A stretch of 64,000 nt of DNA from Theristus sp. LFF4_11 (GCA_030248135.1 JASANC010003530.1:1-64000), one strand, 5' to 3'; positions 28,598 through 40,114 are shown, numbered from the stretch's first letter. The notes: generated from the sequence alone by a model not told the origin. Translations and numbers: made by a program.

Positions 28598-31433
28598 CTA
28601 TGAAAAAAAGCTGTTGCACGAGTGCACGCAGAGCACAGCGAGCAGCATGAGGAGCCGCCTCGCGAGCGACTGCTGCCCAGCATCGGTCGACGCGCCCGAG
28701 CCGGCTTGCGCGGCGTGCCTCGTCGGGTCCGGGAATGGTGGTCCATTGTGAGCATCGTTCGAACGCGCTGCGTTTCCCTGCTGACTCTGATAGACGGTCG
28801 AGTCATAGATCTCGTTCGTATACGACTGTCCGCCTCGGTTGGCGCTGTTTTGCAAAGCGCCCTGCGCGGACGGCTGTTGATTCACCGGTCTGATCGGCTG
28901 CGTCTGCTGGTAGTCAGTCAATGAGTTTGGCAGTTGTTGTTGACTTTGAAGTAATGAATCGTCTGCATTCTGAATGTTCTTCGCGCCCTTTGCTCCGTCG
29001 ACAGCGGCTTGCGTGGTCAAGTCAAACGGACACGTCGGCATGACTACGTGCGTCGTGTCGCGCAACACCCTGTAGATCACCTCCCACGACTCGGAGCGGC
29101 ATTCGACAACAATCGGCTGGCGGACACAACCGGCAAAGTAGTTCAGGGCTCTGAAAGGCGCAACAAAACACAATAAATAGTCGATTGAAGAACACTGAAG
29201 GATTAAATGCGACAAAGAACAACTCTTATTTGTGTATTTTATTCAATGAACTGGCGCAGAAGCAATGAGCCTGCCACAAGCCGGACAGAGACCTGCACAT
29301 CTGCGTCATCTTCGTTGCCAGCGGCAGCTGCTGCGACTGTGCGTTCAGCCCCTGTATGGTGGCCATCGTGTGCTCGTGGCAGTGTTTCGCCTCCGGTCGT
29401 TGGTCCAACTCCATCAGACAGTCGGCATTTTGCAGAAACGCTGAAGTGTGCAACAATTGGTGCGTTCGAAAATGATGCTGTAAACGAACACTGGCAGAAC
29501 ACAACACCGCATGGCCCTGAGGCTCACTTGAGTAGCCAGCATTGCAGAGATACCCATAGGAAGCGTCCATCAGTCTGAGCGTCAAGTGGCTAGCGCACTG
29601 ACTTCGTGCCGACTTCACGCATTGGTCGAATCGACGGATAAGCCTAAAACGATGATGCTTTGGGCGCTGATATAAGACAGTACAGTACATTTCTTTGAAC
29701 CTGTCACTTTTTGGGAGAATACAGAGCTCGCGACACTTAAATGTAGAAGAAGAATGAACCGGAATCGAGTTTTGGTCGAAGTCAAAAACAACTCCATTTG
29801 TGACGAAAACAAAAGTGTAATGTTTTGCAACCACAGCCCCGTTCTTTCTTTCTTTCGCCAGATTCTGTGCTTCTAAAAGGGTGGGTGACACGTTTAAATG
29901 TACAGCTATTTTGTAGAAAACGACATGTATCCAAGTATATTTCGCTGTTTATTTGAGTTTAGTTATATACCCCATCTATACCAGTATCCAATGATTTACA
30001 AACAGCCCCAATTGTATACAAACTAGTATATTTGCCTCGAAGGATAGCTGATTTCAAAAGTGCCGGTTAATTAACATATGCTGATGATGCGTGCGCTTCT
30101 CCCGTTGACATAATCCACCCACGGGGTGCTAACAAGCCCCATAGTGAACTGCTGACTGGTACTTGAGATAAATAATGGAACTGCTGTGGGATAGCGCGTC
30201 CAATTGGGAATAGCAAAGCACCGTACAATTGACTCACGCACACACGCTCGCTATCCGGACCATTCTAACTTCCAATTACATCGCCTCATTATTCAATTTA
30301 ACTAAACGACAAAATAAATGAGTAAATAACCTCGGCTTTCCCTTCAATACCAGGAACCGCTTAACCCATATTAAAATTAGGTATGGTTCTTCGAAAGCTG
30401 TGATTGGATTTGGTGGGGGGGGGGGGATTGTTTCGGTCCGTACGAAAACCGGTTGTTCATAAATAATTTGTTATCTCCGGCGTTTCAACAAGCGTGTGTG
30501 TCTCAGAAGCTCATTCTTTATGCAAATTCGTTGCCCTGCCTGGCTTTTACTTCTGACAGATTACATGCAAATTGGCAAGATTATGGGTGGTCGAACACCC
30601 TGAACAAATGTGTGAGCAGGCACCCCATCTTGGGAGCGTCATCAAATTGATAAACCGGAGTAGCAAACAAACGAGATAAAAGGTGAAACGTTTTAGAGAT
30701 GTTGTAGAATTAGAGATACATCAAACTGATATGTTTCAAACGTCTGCATGTCCCCTACCCGCACAGCTCTTTGAACACCTCGCGACCAAGATTACTCGGG
30801 AGGGCGAAACTGCCTGCACCAAAGCCAGGCCCGCCAATCGATCGGTCGCTCTGTGCTCGTTTCGTCGAGTTCGTCAGCACCTCGGCGTAGCGCTTGACGG
30901 GTCGCATGCAAGAGTGGATTTCAGTGTCTACCGTGGACGGACAGTCGACTGGTGCTGTCTGCGAAAGCTGCGTTGCTGAAAACATTAAAGCACGTTCAAT
31001 GCTATTAAAGAATGGACAAATTGTCTTTGTCATCAATCTGGTTTACCTGCGCAGATTAACTGCAGTCTTTTCAATTACATTTTACATCCCTATTGTTGGA
31101 AATGATTAGATCAACGCGAAACAAACAATTCAGCGTTCGCAGATTGTCCTTGGAACGCGCCGACATCCTTCAAACTCATCACCATGAACCTTTACAATCG
31201 CATATACACAAAAACTGCGCACGAAACATGCTGAAAATTGAAAACACGTTCACCACAACAACCTATCAAGGTGACAAAAATGGATGTACGCCCGATAATG
31301 TTGTTACAAAATGATATTCGGCCTCATGGACACAAAATCGCTGACCGATCAAAGTTGCGATGAACAGAGGTAGCCATAATCGATGATAATAACGAATTTG
31401 AAGCAAATGAGTGATACTGAACTCGAACCACAT
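28598..31433 (-). CDS. secreted CPG4-like (chondroitin proteoglycan 4 domain) protein, probably GPI-anchored
   Basis: Minus-strand exons 31433-31346, 30975-30759, 29643-29293 and 29150-28598 (TAG) join in phase to 402 aa. Exon 1 supplies a hydrophobic leader (RLWLPLFIATLIA after the join), read as a signal peptide. A Cys-rich domain of about 210 residues follows, with motifs FKELCGLIRRFDQC, MDASYGYLCNAGY, ADCLMELDQRPEAKHC, MCRALNYFAGCVRQPI and WEVIYRVLRDTTHVVMPTC. This pattern is that of nematode CPG4-domain proteins, known from eggshell and extracellular matrix contexts. After it comes a Gln/Asn-rich linker and a hydrophobic C-terminus (LLMLLAVLCV) with no residues suited to a cytoplasmic tail, as in GPI signals. 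One Ser-Gly pair in the linker (GSGAS) could carry glycosaminoglycan. Exon 1 is the least certain part. The family assignment is from memory of motif patterns. Confidence 0.78.
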
Positions 31434-32620
31434 GACGAATGGACGATTGCGGTAATTTCCCAAGGATAATTGAAGTCAAAATTTTAGCGGCAACGCTTTT
31501 CACGTCATTGCAATAACTTCAGACACCACCGAAGACGTTTGCATTGAACCGTCTGATTTCAACCTCCCTCAAACATAGTCGCTTTGCTCAGTTTCTCGTT
31601 CGGTCCAAATGTAATTATGTAGTGATCTTGCAATTAAATCGCTTTTTTCTGAAAAAATGTGCAAATACATGAAAAATATGCAACATTCAGGTGTGTTGTT
31701 AATCGGAAGAAACGAAAGACGCGCTACATGAAAAGCATGTACAGTTTTTTGTCGAGGACCAAATTTTTTTCGTATATAAAATCTAACAAAAATATCTACA
31801 GTGTTACTCACTTCACGTGCAAGACCGGCATTAGAAGATTTATTGCCTTTGCCGACTTTTTAATTTTAAAGTACATCAAACAATTCCAAACAAATATAGT
31901 TACATCGACGAGTTACACACGCACCGGTTGCAACTATGGCAAGCAACAGGCAGAATTTTACTGCTGTTTCATGATTTTAACAGATGATGTGCATCAGTAT
32001 GAGGGAGGAAGTGCATTGACTCGGTAAACTTGTGTCTTCGAGTCTGAAGATTTGAAACTCAAACTATCATATCCAAGCAAGCTTTATACATTTCATACAC
32101 GCAATCATGGTGATGCAGAATGCGGATTTATCTATATTCTCATTTCTTGTCCCATTGTATGGAGAGTTTGTACTATGTTCAGGAAATGCGTCTAGAACGA
32201 TTGTTAATGCGTGACCCAGCACTGCAAGATGGATATTTTCTGCAAGATACAATTTCTGGGCTATTTGCAATTTGCAAATTTGCAGTGGGATCAATTTGCA
32301 TGGATCAAAAGTGGGATCAATTTGCAAATCACACACAATATTCGACAATCAAATCAGCATAAATTTCATTCAGGCTGCGTCAGTCAAATTTAGCAAGTTT
32401 TTTTACGTTTTTGTTGAATTTCAATTTAATTAAAAACACTAAAATTAAATGACCATGACGATCATTGCTAACGTCGGCGAACGTAATGTATGTATGTCAG
32501 AGGAAATAACAAAAAACACATTGGTTTTGCATGAAAAACACGCCGTCTTAAGGTCTTTGTCTTCCCTTAAGTACTCTTTTCACGGAAACTAACCGTATAT
32601 TTATATACATGTATGTACAG
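31434..32620. other. upstream region of the CPG4-like gene, nothing else recognised
   Basis: It should include the promoter of the minus-strand CPG4-like gene. No exon, RNA gene or repeat copy is supported up to the LTR. Confidence 0.35.
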
Positions 32621-33004
32621 TGCAATGTCAGTACAATGTTTTATGGGGCCGACCTATAAGACAGAAACTTCAAATGTCGCGAAACTCGCAAATCGGCAGT
32701 TTATAAAATACGGTACATTACATTGTGCTCATGCATTGACACACACATCAGCTTTTTCTTTCAATCGATGCGGCAAATACGTAAATGCACTGACATTTCC
32801 GAACTGAACCGAAATTTTCCGGCGCAAGCAAATCACGCACACGCCTGACTTAGTACCTACCTATTTAGATTTGCCACGATGCTTAGCCGTCTCTGTATTC
32901 TTACTTTCAAAAGGGTAACACATTTGATAGTTTAAGACACATAACATTTATAGCGGAACATGCAGACGGCAATGACAGACAGCACAAGTGCATGGAGTTA
33001 AACA
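32621..33004 (-). repeat. 3' LTR
   Basis: 384 bp, matching 40115-40494 except for five substitutions and an extra CTAC. In element orientation a TATAAA word lies at 32705-32700. The AG dinucleotide flanking both LTRs on both sides makes the exact edge uncertain by two bases. Confidence 0.93.
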
Positions 33005-34058
33005 AGTGAAATGGACCTCCTTAATGTAATGGTTATCACCCGAGACTGCCGAAACAATCCGAGCGGTTGTGTTTGAAGACGTGTGCGTGACAAGGATTTA
33101 TGCGTGTGTGTGTCTCACAGTTAAATACCAATCTCTTTTATTTATTATTGTTGTTATTCAGTTCGTCGATAAAACGGCCAGTCCTCTTTTCTTTCTTTTT
33201 CTCTTTTACTTCGTTAATCCGGTCAATTCACTTTTTAGTACGAAACAATGAATTGGTTAACAAAACGGGACCTGGATAAAACGAAACGAACAAATAATAA
33301 AAAATCGGTGGACTGGGCAAATAAAACACGCTCCCAGCCCTTATAACACGACAAACACCGTAATCCAATAACCTGCATACACAAAAGGTACACAAAAAGG
33401 CGGCTGCTTAAACGTGCCATTACAGTACCTCCCCTTCACTTCGTGACTGCCACTGTCACGACAAGACGGTGCCGGTCAATGAAGTGTCAGTTCGGCTGAA
33501 CGCACGTCCAGAACAGCCTCAATAAAACAACAACAAAACTAAATCACAATCAAACAACATTCAAACCAAAACACACATAAACTCAGAACAATTAGAAAGA
33601 CAACTCAAATCACTTCAAAGCACCGTACAAAACAACCAAAAATACGGAAACGAAACAGTAAAACTAAACGAGACACAACACAAAACAATTCAAAAACCAA
33701 TGTCACTAACACCCTGAGACTCTGACATTCCACCGGAAAGCAAAACAATTAGCACCAAGAAAAGAAAACCCTGGAAGACAACAAACACAGAAAAAGCACT
33801 TTGAACTTTATGACTATTGCACTTTGGGTTGTACGAGATCTTGAACTATTGTGGTCTGCAATAAACAGACGAAACAAAGTAAAACAAATAAAAATCACAA
33901 TGGAAAAGAAAACATTCATCCTCCAGCAACGACCACTGACGTCCACCTCCCCTTCAGATTATCGCCGCAATTCCAGATGATTCCAACAGATGCTCAATAA
34001 AAGGTGTCCTCCATGACAATCGCCAAATCTTCTTGTATGCCCTCCATGGCTTCGACAG
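33005..34058 (-). other. 3' non-coding part of the LTR element
   Basis: About 1 kb between the ORF2 stop and the 3' LTR, rich in ACAAAAC words. No frame of note. The bases next to the LTR (GGAGGTCCATTTCACT in element orientation) make only a weak polypurine tract. Confidence 0.6.
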
Positions 34059-36509
34059 CTACTCCAGCGCTAGCAAACTCTTTTCCAAGTCCAAATAGTT
34101 TCCCGGCACTTCACACAATTGACCCATCTGCACCACGCTTGCCCTATTCAATCGCTTTCCCTGCACAGCATCTGGCAACCAGTTTCCCTCCGCGTCTGTG
34201 GTCGCGATCCACGTTGACGGGTGATCTTCCGGCCATTTCTCCAAAGATGGTTGCAAGCTCGGCATGTAGTCTTCCCACTGAAACGTCCACAGGCCATCGG
34301 TGCCTAGCCATCCTTTCGTGCCCACTCGCAATCGACATTTTTCGACATCGTGCGGAATCAAACCGCGTAGATCGGCGTCCCGATAATGGCAATTCTCTGG
34401 CACATGTCCGCGGTGATCGCAAATTCGGCACAAGTCGTTGTTCAGCTCCTCCTCCAAGCCTGCTTGCACTGCTGCGCGGTACTCGTCCAAATTCGTGTCT
34501 CCAAGGAAGACATCACGCCCCGCGGGTTGTTGTGGGATCCCACGCAATTCCTCCTGTCGCTTGTCGAATCGTCCCTCGTTCAGCCACTTCAAGATCGACA
34601 ACGTGTATAGCTGACGCAACTGTCGCACAACGGACACAATCACTCCTTCCACCAGTTCCAACGTCGGTCTGTCCCTGCAGCTGTTCGCTTGCTCTCCATA
34701 GCATTGCACGAAATCAGCTGTGACGAAACGCAAATGGTGCAACAATCGATGGACGATGTTCCTGTCCTCGATGCAGCCCATGTCCGCTATCATTTCGAAC
34801 ACTGAACTCCACATCTCGATGGCTGCTGACGGTCTTTCCGGGAACGGCACGAAAATGCAGCTCCGATCGAATGCCATCAATCCGTTCGTGTCCAGTGCGA
34901 ATCGCGTTCCCTCCACCGGTTTCAGCAGGTACCCTCCTTCTAGACGTTTGAACGCACCAGAGACGCAACATGCCACCATGAACATGTCTGCCACCAATCG
35001 TGCATCCGCCATTGCGTAATTCAGTTTGTGCAGCACTTCCTCGTTCGTTAAGTCCGTCACTCGCTCCATCGAGAACGTACAATCGTGCTGCTGCATCATC
35101 GATCGACAAACAAAGAACGTCTTCGGCTTATAGCGATTGCGAAACGAATCCACAAGCCAGTCCTTCAGCTCTGCATGTCGAACGTGTCCACTGTTCTCTC
35201 GCTTGTTTGCGCTGTTATCGATGTTCAACAGCAACAAAGCACAGCACGTCAAATTCGGTGGTGTCGGTACCGGTTTGTCACTCGCCAAGCTGAATGCCTG
35301 TCCAAGCAACGGTTGGATGTCGATGTTGTGTTTGTTCAACTGCACTCCAAACGACAGTTCCCATGCAGACGAATCCGTGTCCATTCCGAACCAAAGCACT
35401 TTTCCGCTCATGTTGCGTGCCTCCCTGTTGTTGTCCTTGCCACACATCATCGCCAACAATGCTGAGTCTTTGTTCAGCAATCCAGGCTCTGATGAACTGG
35501 TGAACGCTGTCGGGAAAATTGCAAACGCATGGCCGTCCGCCGTCGCAATCGTCAGCACAGAAACCAACTTGCTCGTCCAAAATTTCTTTCGGCCGCTGCA
35601 TCGTGTCTCCGCCAGCATGTGCGGCACATAACCAAATCGTTTTGCAAATTCCTTACTGGCTTCCATCACTTCCGTTCGATTGACATCCCTTTGTTCCATC
35701 TTTGGCAAGAACTCAGCTATCGAAACGTGCTCTGTGTCCGCTGCGATGAATCCCCATCGTTTCGCTGATGGAACCAACACTTCCTCGACGATGTGCTCCA
35801 ACGATTCGCTCGTCATGATCGGTGTCACTGTCGTGTTCTCTCCAATCTCACGTCCACACACATTGCGGATTCGCAAGAACACTTCACGCTGACCGATGCA
35901 TCTCTCCCTTCGCTCTCCCATCGCCAGTTCAGCAGCTGTTTGATCTTGTACATATGTCGTATCTTTCTGTTCTTTGCCTGCTGCGTACGACATTCGATGC
36001 ATCACACGACTTTTGACAGCTTTCGAGCACTGACTCGTCATCTCCAGCGATGTCGGAAACTGTAGTCCACAACCGAGAGCATCCATCTGATTTGCCAAGA
36101 ATGGCGTACCAGAGTGCACCTCTGTCGAGACACCATCCAACTGTCGAACGTAGCCGTCGTATTCCATCTCCACCACCATCGGTTGTCCCTCCATTCGAAG
36201 CCTTTGACCCTCCATGGCCTTAGCTTCCATCAACTGCTGCCACTCTTCCACAGACTCGAGCATTCCCTTCACAGTCGGCTGATAGAGTTTGAAGTCTCCA
36301 TTCCAACGGTCGCACTCTCCATACTCCACCAATTCGTTACATCCCTCCATGGATGGTTGTTCATCATGGCTTTCCAGATCCATATCGTGTCCATTCCACA
36401 TCTCCATTGGTGTTGTTGCAGTCGTTGACCATAGCAGTGTCTCCTTTTCGATCCATTGTGGTCGCTGCTTCCGGATGAAGTAGTCGTTGAAATCAAAACT
36501 TGATGGCAT
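34059..36509 (-). CDS. LTR-element ORF2: DEDDy 3'-5' exonuclease with C-terminal CCHC zinc knuckle
   Basis: 816 aa from the ATG at 36509 (MPSSFDFNDYF). Residues 1-240 are Met/Glu-rich with no recognised domain. An exonuclease fold of the RNase D/WRN/MUT-7 type follows: motif I FIAADTEHV (D258, E260), motif II KVLWFGMDTDSSAWEL (D379) then FGVQLNKHNIDIQPL, and motif III LTNEEVLHKLNYAMADARLV (Y498, D502). All five catalytic residues are present, so activity on RNA or DNA 3' ends is plausible. Near residue 694 lies CRICDHRGHVPENC, a perfect CX2CX4HX4C knuckle, a nucleic-acid-binding module typical of Gag. The frame is intact. It lies downstream of ORF1, separated by 403 nt that contain an apparent intron (36712-36520). 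It could supply RNA degradation or silencing resistance, processing of element cDNA, or be a captured host exonuclease; the sequence does not decide. Confidence 0.82.
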   Translation of the reverse strand: MPSSFDFNDYFIRKQRPQWIEKETLLWSTTATTPMEMWNGHDMDLESHDEQPSMEGCNELVEYGECDRWNGDFKLYQPTVKGMLESVEEWQQLMEAKAMEGQRLRMEGQPMVVEMEYDGYVRQLDGVSTEVHSGTPFLANQMDALGCGLQFPTSLEMTSQCSKAVKSRVMHRMSYAAGKEQKDTTYVQDQTAAELAMGERRERCIGQREVFLRIRNVCGREIGENTTVTPIMTSESLEHIVEEVLVPSAKRWGFIAADTEHVSIAEFLPKMEQRDVNRTEVMEASKEFAKRFGYVPHMLAETRCSGRKKFWTSKLVSVLTIATADGHAFAIFPTAFTSSSEPGLLNKDSALLAMMCGKDNNREARNMSGKVLWFGMDTDSSAWELSFGVQLNKHNIDIQPLLGQAFSLASDKPVPTPPNLTCCALLLLNIDNSANKRENSGHVRHAELKDWLVDSFRNRYKPKTFFVCRSMMQQHDCTFSMERVTDLTNEEVLHKLNYAMADARLVADMFMVACCVSGAFKRLEGGYLLKPVEGTRFALDTNGLMAFDRSCIFVPFPERPSAAIEMWSSVFEMIADMGCIEDRNIVHRLLHHLRFVTADFVQCYGEQANSCRDRPTLELVEGVIVSVVRQLRQLYTLSILKWLNEGRFDKRQEELRGIPQQPAGRDVFLGDTNLDEYRAAVQAGLEEELNNDLCRICDHRGHVPENCHYRDADLRGLIPHDVEKCRLRVGTKGWLGTDGLWTFQWEDYMPSLQPSLEKWPEDHPSTWIATTDAEGNWLPDAVQGKRLNRASVVQMGQLCEVPGNYLDLEKSLLALE

Positions 36510-36912
36510 TTTGAACAGACTGAAACTACACAAAAGTACAACCCACGGATGAACTGTCTCAAGAAAACAAACAAACAAAATACAGAGCACAACAATAATT
36601 CAGCTCTTTGGTTGAAATCCAATGAAATGCCAGAAAACAAAAAAACGTATCACCAAAACTCGTTTTTATTTCAATGAACCAGCAAGCAAACAAACAATGA
36701 TGGAAAACTTACTATTGAACCAATCAGAAGTGCTTTACGGTGCTCCGTGTCTCCGGGTAAACAAACAAAAACCAAACTGAACTTTGAGACCTTTTACGAC
36801 TCACCCTGCGGTCTCTCAAATAAAACAAAACACAAAACACACAAAACCTAACCTAAAAACCTAAACAATAATAATCACAACGTTAGTATTCCGGTGGATG
36901 TCCTCGTCCTCT
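36510..36912 (-). promoter_or_regulatory. inter-ORF region with a candidate 193-nt intron before ORF2
   Basis: On the minus strand the strong donor TTCAATA/gtaagtttt starts an intron at 36712. The acceptor gtttcag ends at 36520, ten bases before the ORF2 ATG. This suggests ORF2 is translated from its own or a spliced transcript rather than by readthrough from ORF1. Not proven without RNA. Confidence 0.5.
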
Positions 36913-39900
36913 TCACTTCTGCAGCTGTCGTTGCTGCTGTCGACGCTTCTGCAGACGCGTCGTGTAGCCGTGCTTCGGCGCTCCAGCAGCTGCTTCGCTC
37001 TCCTCCGACGACAGCGACAGTCGTTTCCTCAACACATACTGCTCCAGTTGTCCGTCGTATCGCATCTCAGTGAACCAGTCGGCGCGGAAATCCTTCAGCT
37101 CTTTCGCGATTCCGCTGACCTTCGCCTTCGAGATCCAGAACGCGTCGAATTCGTCGTCTCCGCATTTCAGTCCGTCGGCTCGCACAACTTCCACGTTCTT
37201 GTCCGCCAGGTCGACGTTCATCACCATGAACGGTCCCAGTGCGTGTCCTTCGTAGCGGAACGGTGTGCTGTATTCGGCTTTCCTGTCGTAGACGAACACT
37301 CGCTGTCCTCGTCGCATTCCTCGTCTCGTCGGGTTCTTGTGCAGGTCCACCATGACCTGTTCGTTTTCGTCCGCCAACCAGTTCTGTCCCTTGATCATCG
37401 CGTCCGAGAATCGCTCCACCACATTCGGATCGTCTCCCATTCCTGGATGCACCTTCTCCATCTCTGCGAAGTTCAACGTTCGCATTTCACGACCTCGTTC
37501 CAGGAAGTACGCACTGTGGCCACCCAGATCCGTTCGAACCGCGTGCATGTAAACGTAGACGGCGATGTCGACGTAGTCGTCCCAATTGATCATCGTTTCG
37601 GTCGTCATTATCTTCAGTAACTCGAGCATGGCGTTCAGTCCGTCTGACTTCTTCACCTTCTTGCCCTTTTCGCCCACTTTGTACGCTATCTGATGATCCA
37701 CGACCTTCAAGCCGTATCTCGCCTCCACGTTTGCTGCGATCTGCTGCACGTGAACTGGTTCCAGCCACATCGTCATCTCCGTCGGCTGTCCGTTCTTGCT
37801 CATGTAGTTCCAGATGTTTCGAGCTACCTCGGACGCTGCCTTCGTTTCCATCGGATACGCGCTGATCGCCTTCGTGAAATCGTCCATGATCACCAGGAGA
37901 TACATCATGCCGCGTTCTGTCAGGCCGAGGTCTTTGCTGATCTTCACTGTCACTCGTTGGCCTCCATGCCTTTCGTTCAGCGGCGATTCCTCCTCGCTGT
38001 CCTGCACCTCCTCGATCACTTCGTGGTCGATCGACATCTTCAGCTCAGGCACCCAGTTTCCTGCGTATTCTGCTGCGTCGCACGCAACTTCCGGCCACCA
38101 GAAGAATCTGCGAACTGCTGGGATCATCGTTTCTCGCGTCACTTCGTTCAAGGTCTTTGCCACCTTCTTCATCGCCAACCAATGCATGCTCTGCGGCACC
38201 ACGATGTTTCCCACTGCGAGATCCGGTTCCCAGACGTACAGCAATCCATCAGACATGTAGTACTCGAAGTCCTTCAAGCACTGTTCCACCACAGGACTGG
38301 CGTCCGGTCTCAGGTGCTGCGGGATCTCATGCGACGCGCACTGAATCAGTTGGAACACGAACGGATCCTTGCGTTGTTCTTCTCGCAGTTTATCCTTGAA
38401 CCGTTCCGCTCGATATGTGCTGTACTCCAACTCCATCAGCTTGTGCTTCTTCTTGCTGGCCTCATCCATTTTGGTGACTACGCGCTCTGGTGTTCGTGGC
38501 GGTGTAAGCTTTGTCGTGCTGCCCCTCAGGTAGCTGTCCGTCATTTCGATCGCTTGCTGCCGCGTCATGCCTTTCTCTCGAAACAGCTCGCACGTCTTTC
38601 TAGCCAAGCAGTCGTCTGTCAGGTGGTCGCTCTTTTGACAAAACTCGCACGGCTCCGATACTACTTCCACTTGCGACTGGTCTTGCGGCATCAAGTACGG
38701 CACTTCTCCTTTCATTGCTGGCGGTGCTGTGGTTGCCATCGGACATCCGACGTCCCACACGATCTCCATCGGTCGTCCAAAGACTAGCTGATCTTTTCCA
38801 TCGCTCTTTCCCTTCGTCAGCACGTAGAAGTCCATACAGGCACTCGCGTCTCCAGACGCTGCGTTCAGTTGCACTTTGCCTTTGAATTCTGCCACTTTGC
38901 CACCAGTGAGACTCCTTCCGCTCAGCTCACAATCCGTGATCTTCGGCGTTTCTCCTGTGGCTGCTCCGATGTACTCGAGCAATGCTGCCGGCACGATGTT
39001 CACTTGCGCTCCTGAGTCTCGCAATGCACGACATCGAACTCCATTCAACTGTACCTCCAGGTACGCTAGCGGGTCCAGATTGCTTTCGCTGCTGCTGCTG
39101 TTTCCACTCGCCGTTTCCAACGTTCCGATCATGGCCTGTTGTCGGTCGGCCATCGCTCTCTTTGGGCACCCCATCATTGTGTGACCGAGTTCGTTGCATG
39201 AGTAGCAACGTTTGTCACCCGTGTTGCGATACCCGCCACGATTGTTGCCACGGAACGGAGCCATTCCACGGTTCGACTGTGCACTTCCACCAAACATCTG
39301 CTGCGGCGGTCTGTTTGGCAGTTGTGGTGGTGGTCGAGTGTGCTGCTGCTGCTGCTGCATCGGCGGTCGACTGAAGTTGTTGTTTGGTCGCGGTGCGGCG
39401 TTGTTGTGCATGCCGCCTCTGAACGTGGCTCTCGGTGCGCTATAGCCGCTTCGTAGTTGACTGAACTGTTGTTCGAGTTCAGCTCCTTGTCCGACATCGT
39501 TCCCTCTGCGCGGCGGTCTGCTGTTGGCTGGCTTCAAGATCTTGTCGGTCTCGAGGAACTTCTGAATGGCTCCGATGGCTTCCACCATTCCTTCGAGATC
39601 GTCCGTGTCCACCTCTTTGAACACCAACCAGTTCCGCATTTCTGCCGGCAAACAGTGGTACAGCTGATGTGCCAGTCGGAGGTCGCGGTTCTCCTTCGTC
39701 TCTGTTGCGAGCATTGGTGCCATCATTCGATTCAGCTCGTTCACTGTCTCCTTCGGGTCGGCGTCCATCGCCATCTCGAACATTCGCAGTTCCTCGAGCC
39801 TCCTCGCCTTCGCTAGCTTCTCGCCGAACATGACACCCAACACCTTTACCGCTTCCTTCCACGATGCTCGCTGATCGACGTTCAGAGTGTCGAACGACAG

Positions 39901-40095
39901 CCTCGACTTGGCTGACATCATGTACTTCAGGACGATTGCTTTTTCGTCGTCCTTGCTGATGCCGTTGTCGTGACAAGCGTCCTCCAAGCGCTCCACGAAT
40001 CGCCACCATGATTCCGCTCCCCAGTCGAACTTGTCGAAAACTTTCGCCAGCTTTTGTGCTTTGCCGGCCACGACTTCACGCCGTTTTGCCGTCAT
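36913..40095 (-). CDS. LTR-element ORF1: Gag, aspartic protease, degenerate integrase-like polyprotein
   Basis: 1,060 aa from the ATG at 40095, only 19 nt inside the 5' LTR. Order: Gag capsid-like region (1-190); Pro/Gln/Asn-rich linker; zinc knuckle CYSCNELGHTMMGC near 297; retropepsin with ALRDSGAQVNIVPAALL (D360-S-G, an accepted variant of DTG); a second knuckle CEFCQKSDHLTDDC near 483; an integrase N-terminal-like segment with RRFFWWPEVACDAAEY but lacking the full HHCC set; an integrase-core-like segment (GMMYLLVIMDDFTKAISAYP near 729); and a C-terminal barrel with RRGQRVFVYDRKAEYSTPF. Between protease and integrase there are only about 180 residues, with no YXDD or other polymerase motif. 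In the core the usual second Asp and the Glu positions are not acidic as expected. The frame is intact. Confidence 0.85.
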   Translation of the reverse strand: MTAKRREVVAGKAQKLAKVFDKFDWGAESWWRFVERLEDACHDNGISKDDEKAIVLKYMMSAKSRLSFDTLNVDQRASWKEAVKVLGVMFGEKLAKARRLEELRMFEMAMDADPKETVNELNRMMAPMLATETKENRDLRLAHQLYHCLPAEMRNWLVFKEVDTDDLEGMVEAIGAIQKFLETDKILKPANSRPPRRGNDVGQGAELEQQFSQLRSGYSAPRATFRGGMHNNAAPRPNNNFSRPPMQQQQQHTRPPPQLPNRPPQQMFGGSAQSNRGMAPFRGNNRGGYRNTGDKRCYSCNELGHTMMGCPKRAMADRQQAMIGTLETASGNSSSSESNLDPLAYLEVQLNGVRCRALRDSGAQVNIVPAALLEYIGAATGETPKITDCELSGRSLTGGKVAEFKGKVQLNAASGDASACMDFYVLTKGKSDGKDQLVFGRPMEIVWDVGCPMATTAPPAMKGEVPYLMPQDQSQVEVVSEPCEFCQKSDHLTDDCLARKTCELFREKGMTRQQAIEMTDSYLRGSTTKLTPPRTPERVVTKMDEASKKKHKLMELEYSTYRAERFKDKLREEQRKDPFVFQLIQCASHEIPQHLRPDASPVVEQCLKDFEYYMSDGLLYVWEPDLAVGNIVVPQSMHWLAMKKVAKTLNEVTRETMIPAVRRFFWWPEVACDAAEYAGNWVPELKMSIDHEVIEEVQDSEEESPLNERHGGQRVTVKISKDLGLTERGMMYLLVIMDDFTKAISAYPMETKAASEVARNIWNYMSKNGQPTEMTMWLEPVHVQQIAANVEARYGLKVVDHQIAYKVGEKGKKVKKSDGLNAMLELLKIMTTETMINWDDYVDIAVYVYMHAVRTDLGGHSAYFLERGREMRTLNFAEMEKVHPGMGDDPNVVERFSDAMIKGQNWLADENEQVMVDLHKNPTRRGMRRGQRVFVYDRKAEYSTPFRYEGHALGPFMVMNVDLADKNVEVVRADGLKCGDDEFDAFWISKAKVSGIAKELKDFRADWFTEMRYDGQLEQYVLRKRLSLSSEESEAAAGAPKHGYTTRLQKRRQQQRQLQK

Positions 40096-40114
40096 CGGTG
40101 CCTCTTCGTCGGAG

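Noticed and set aside
34004..34723. Plus-strand frames opposite the LTR-element ORFs (also 36898-38787)
   Set aside because: They are antisense shadows of ORF1 and ORF2 with no recognisable domains.
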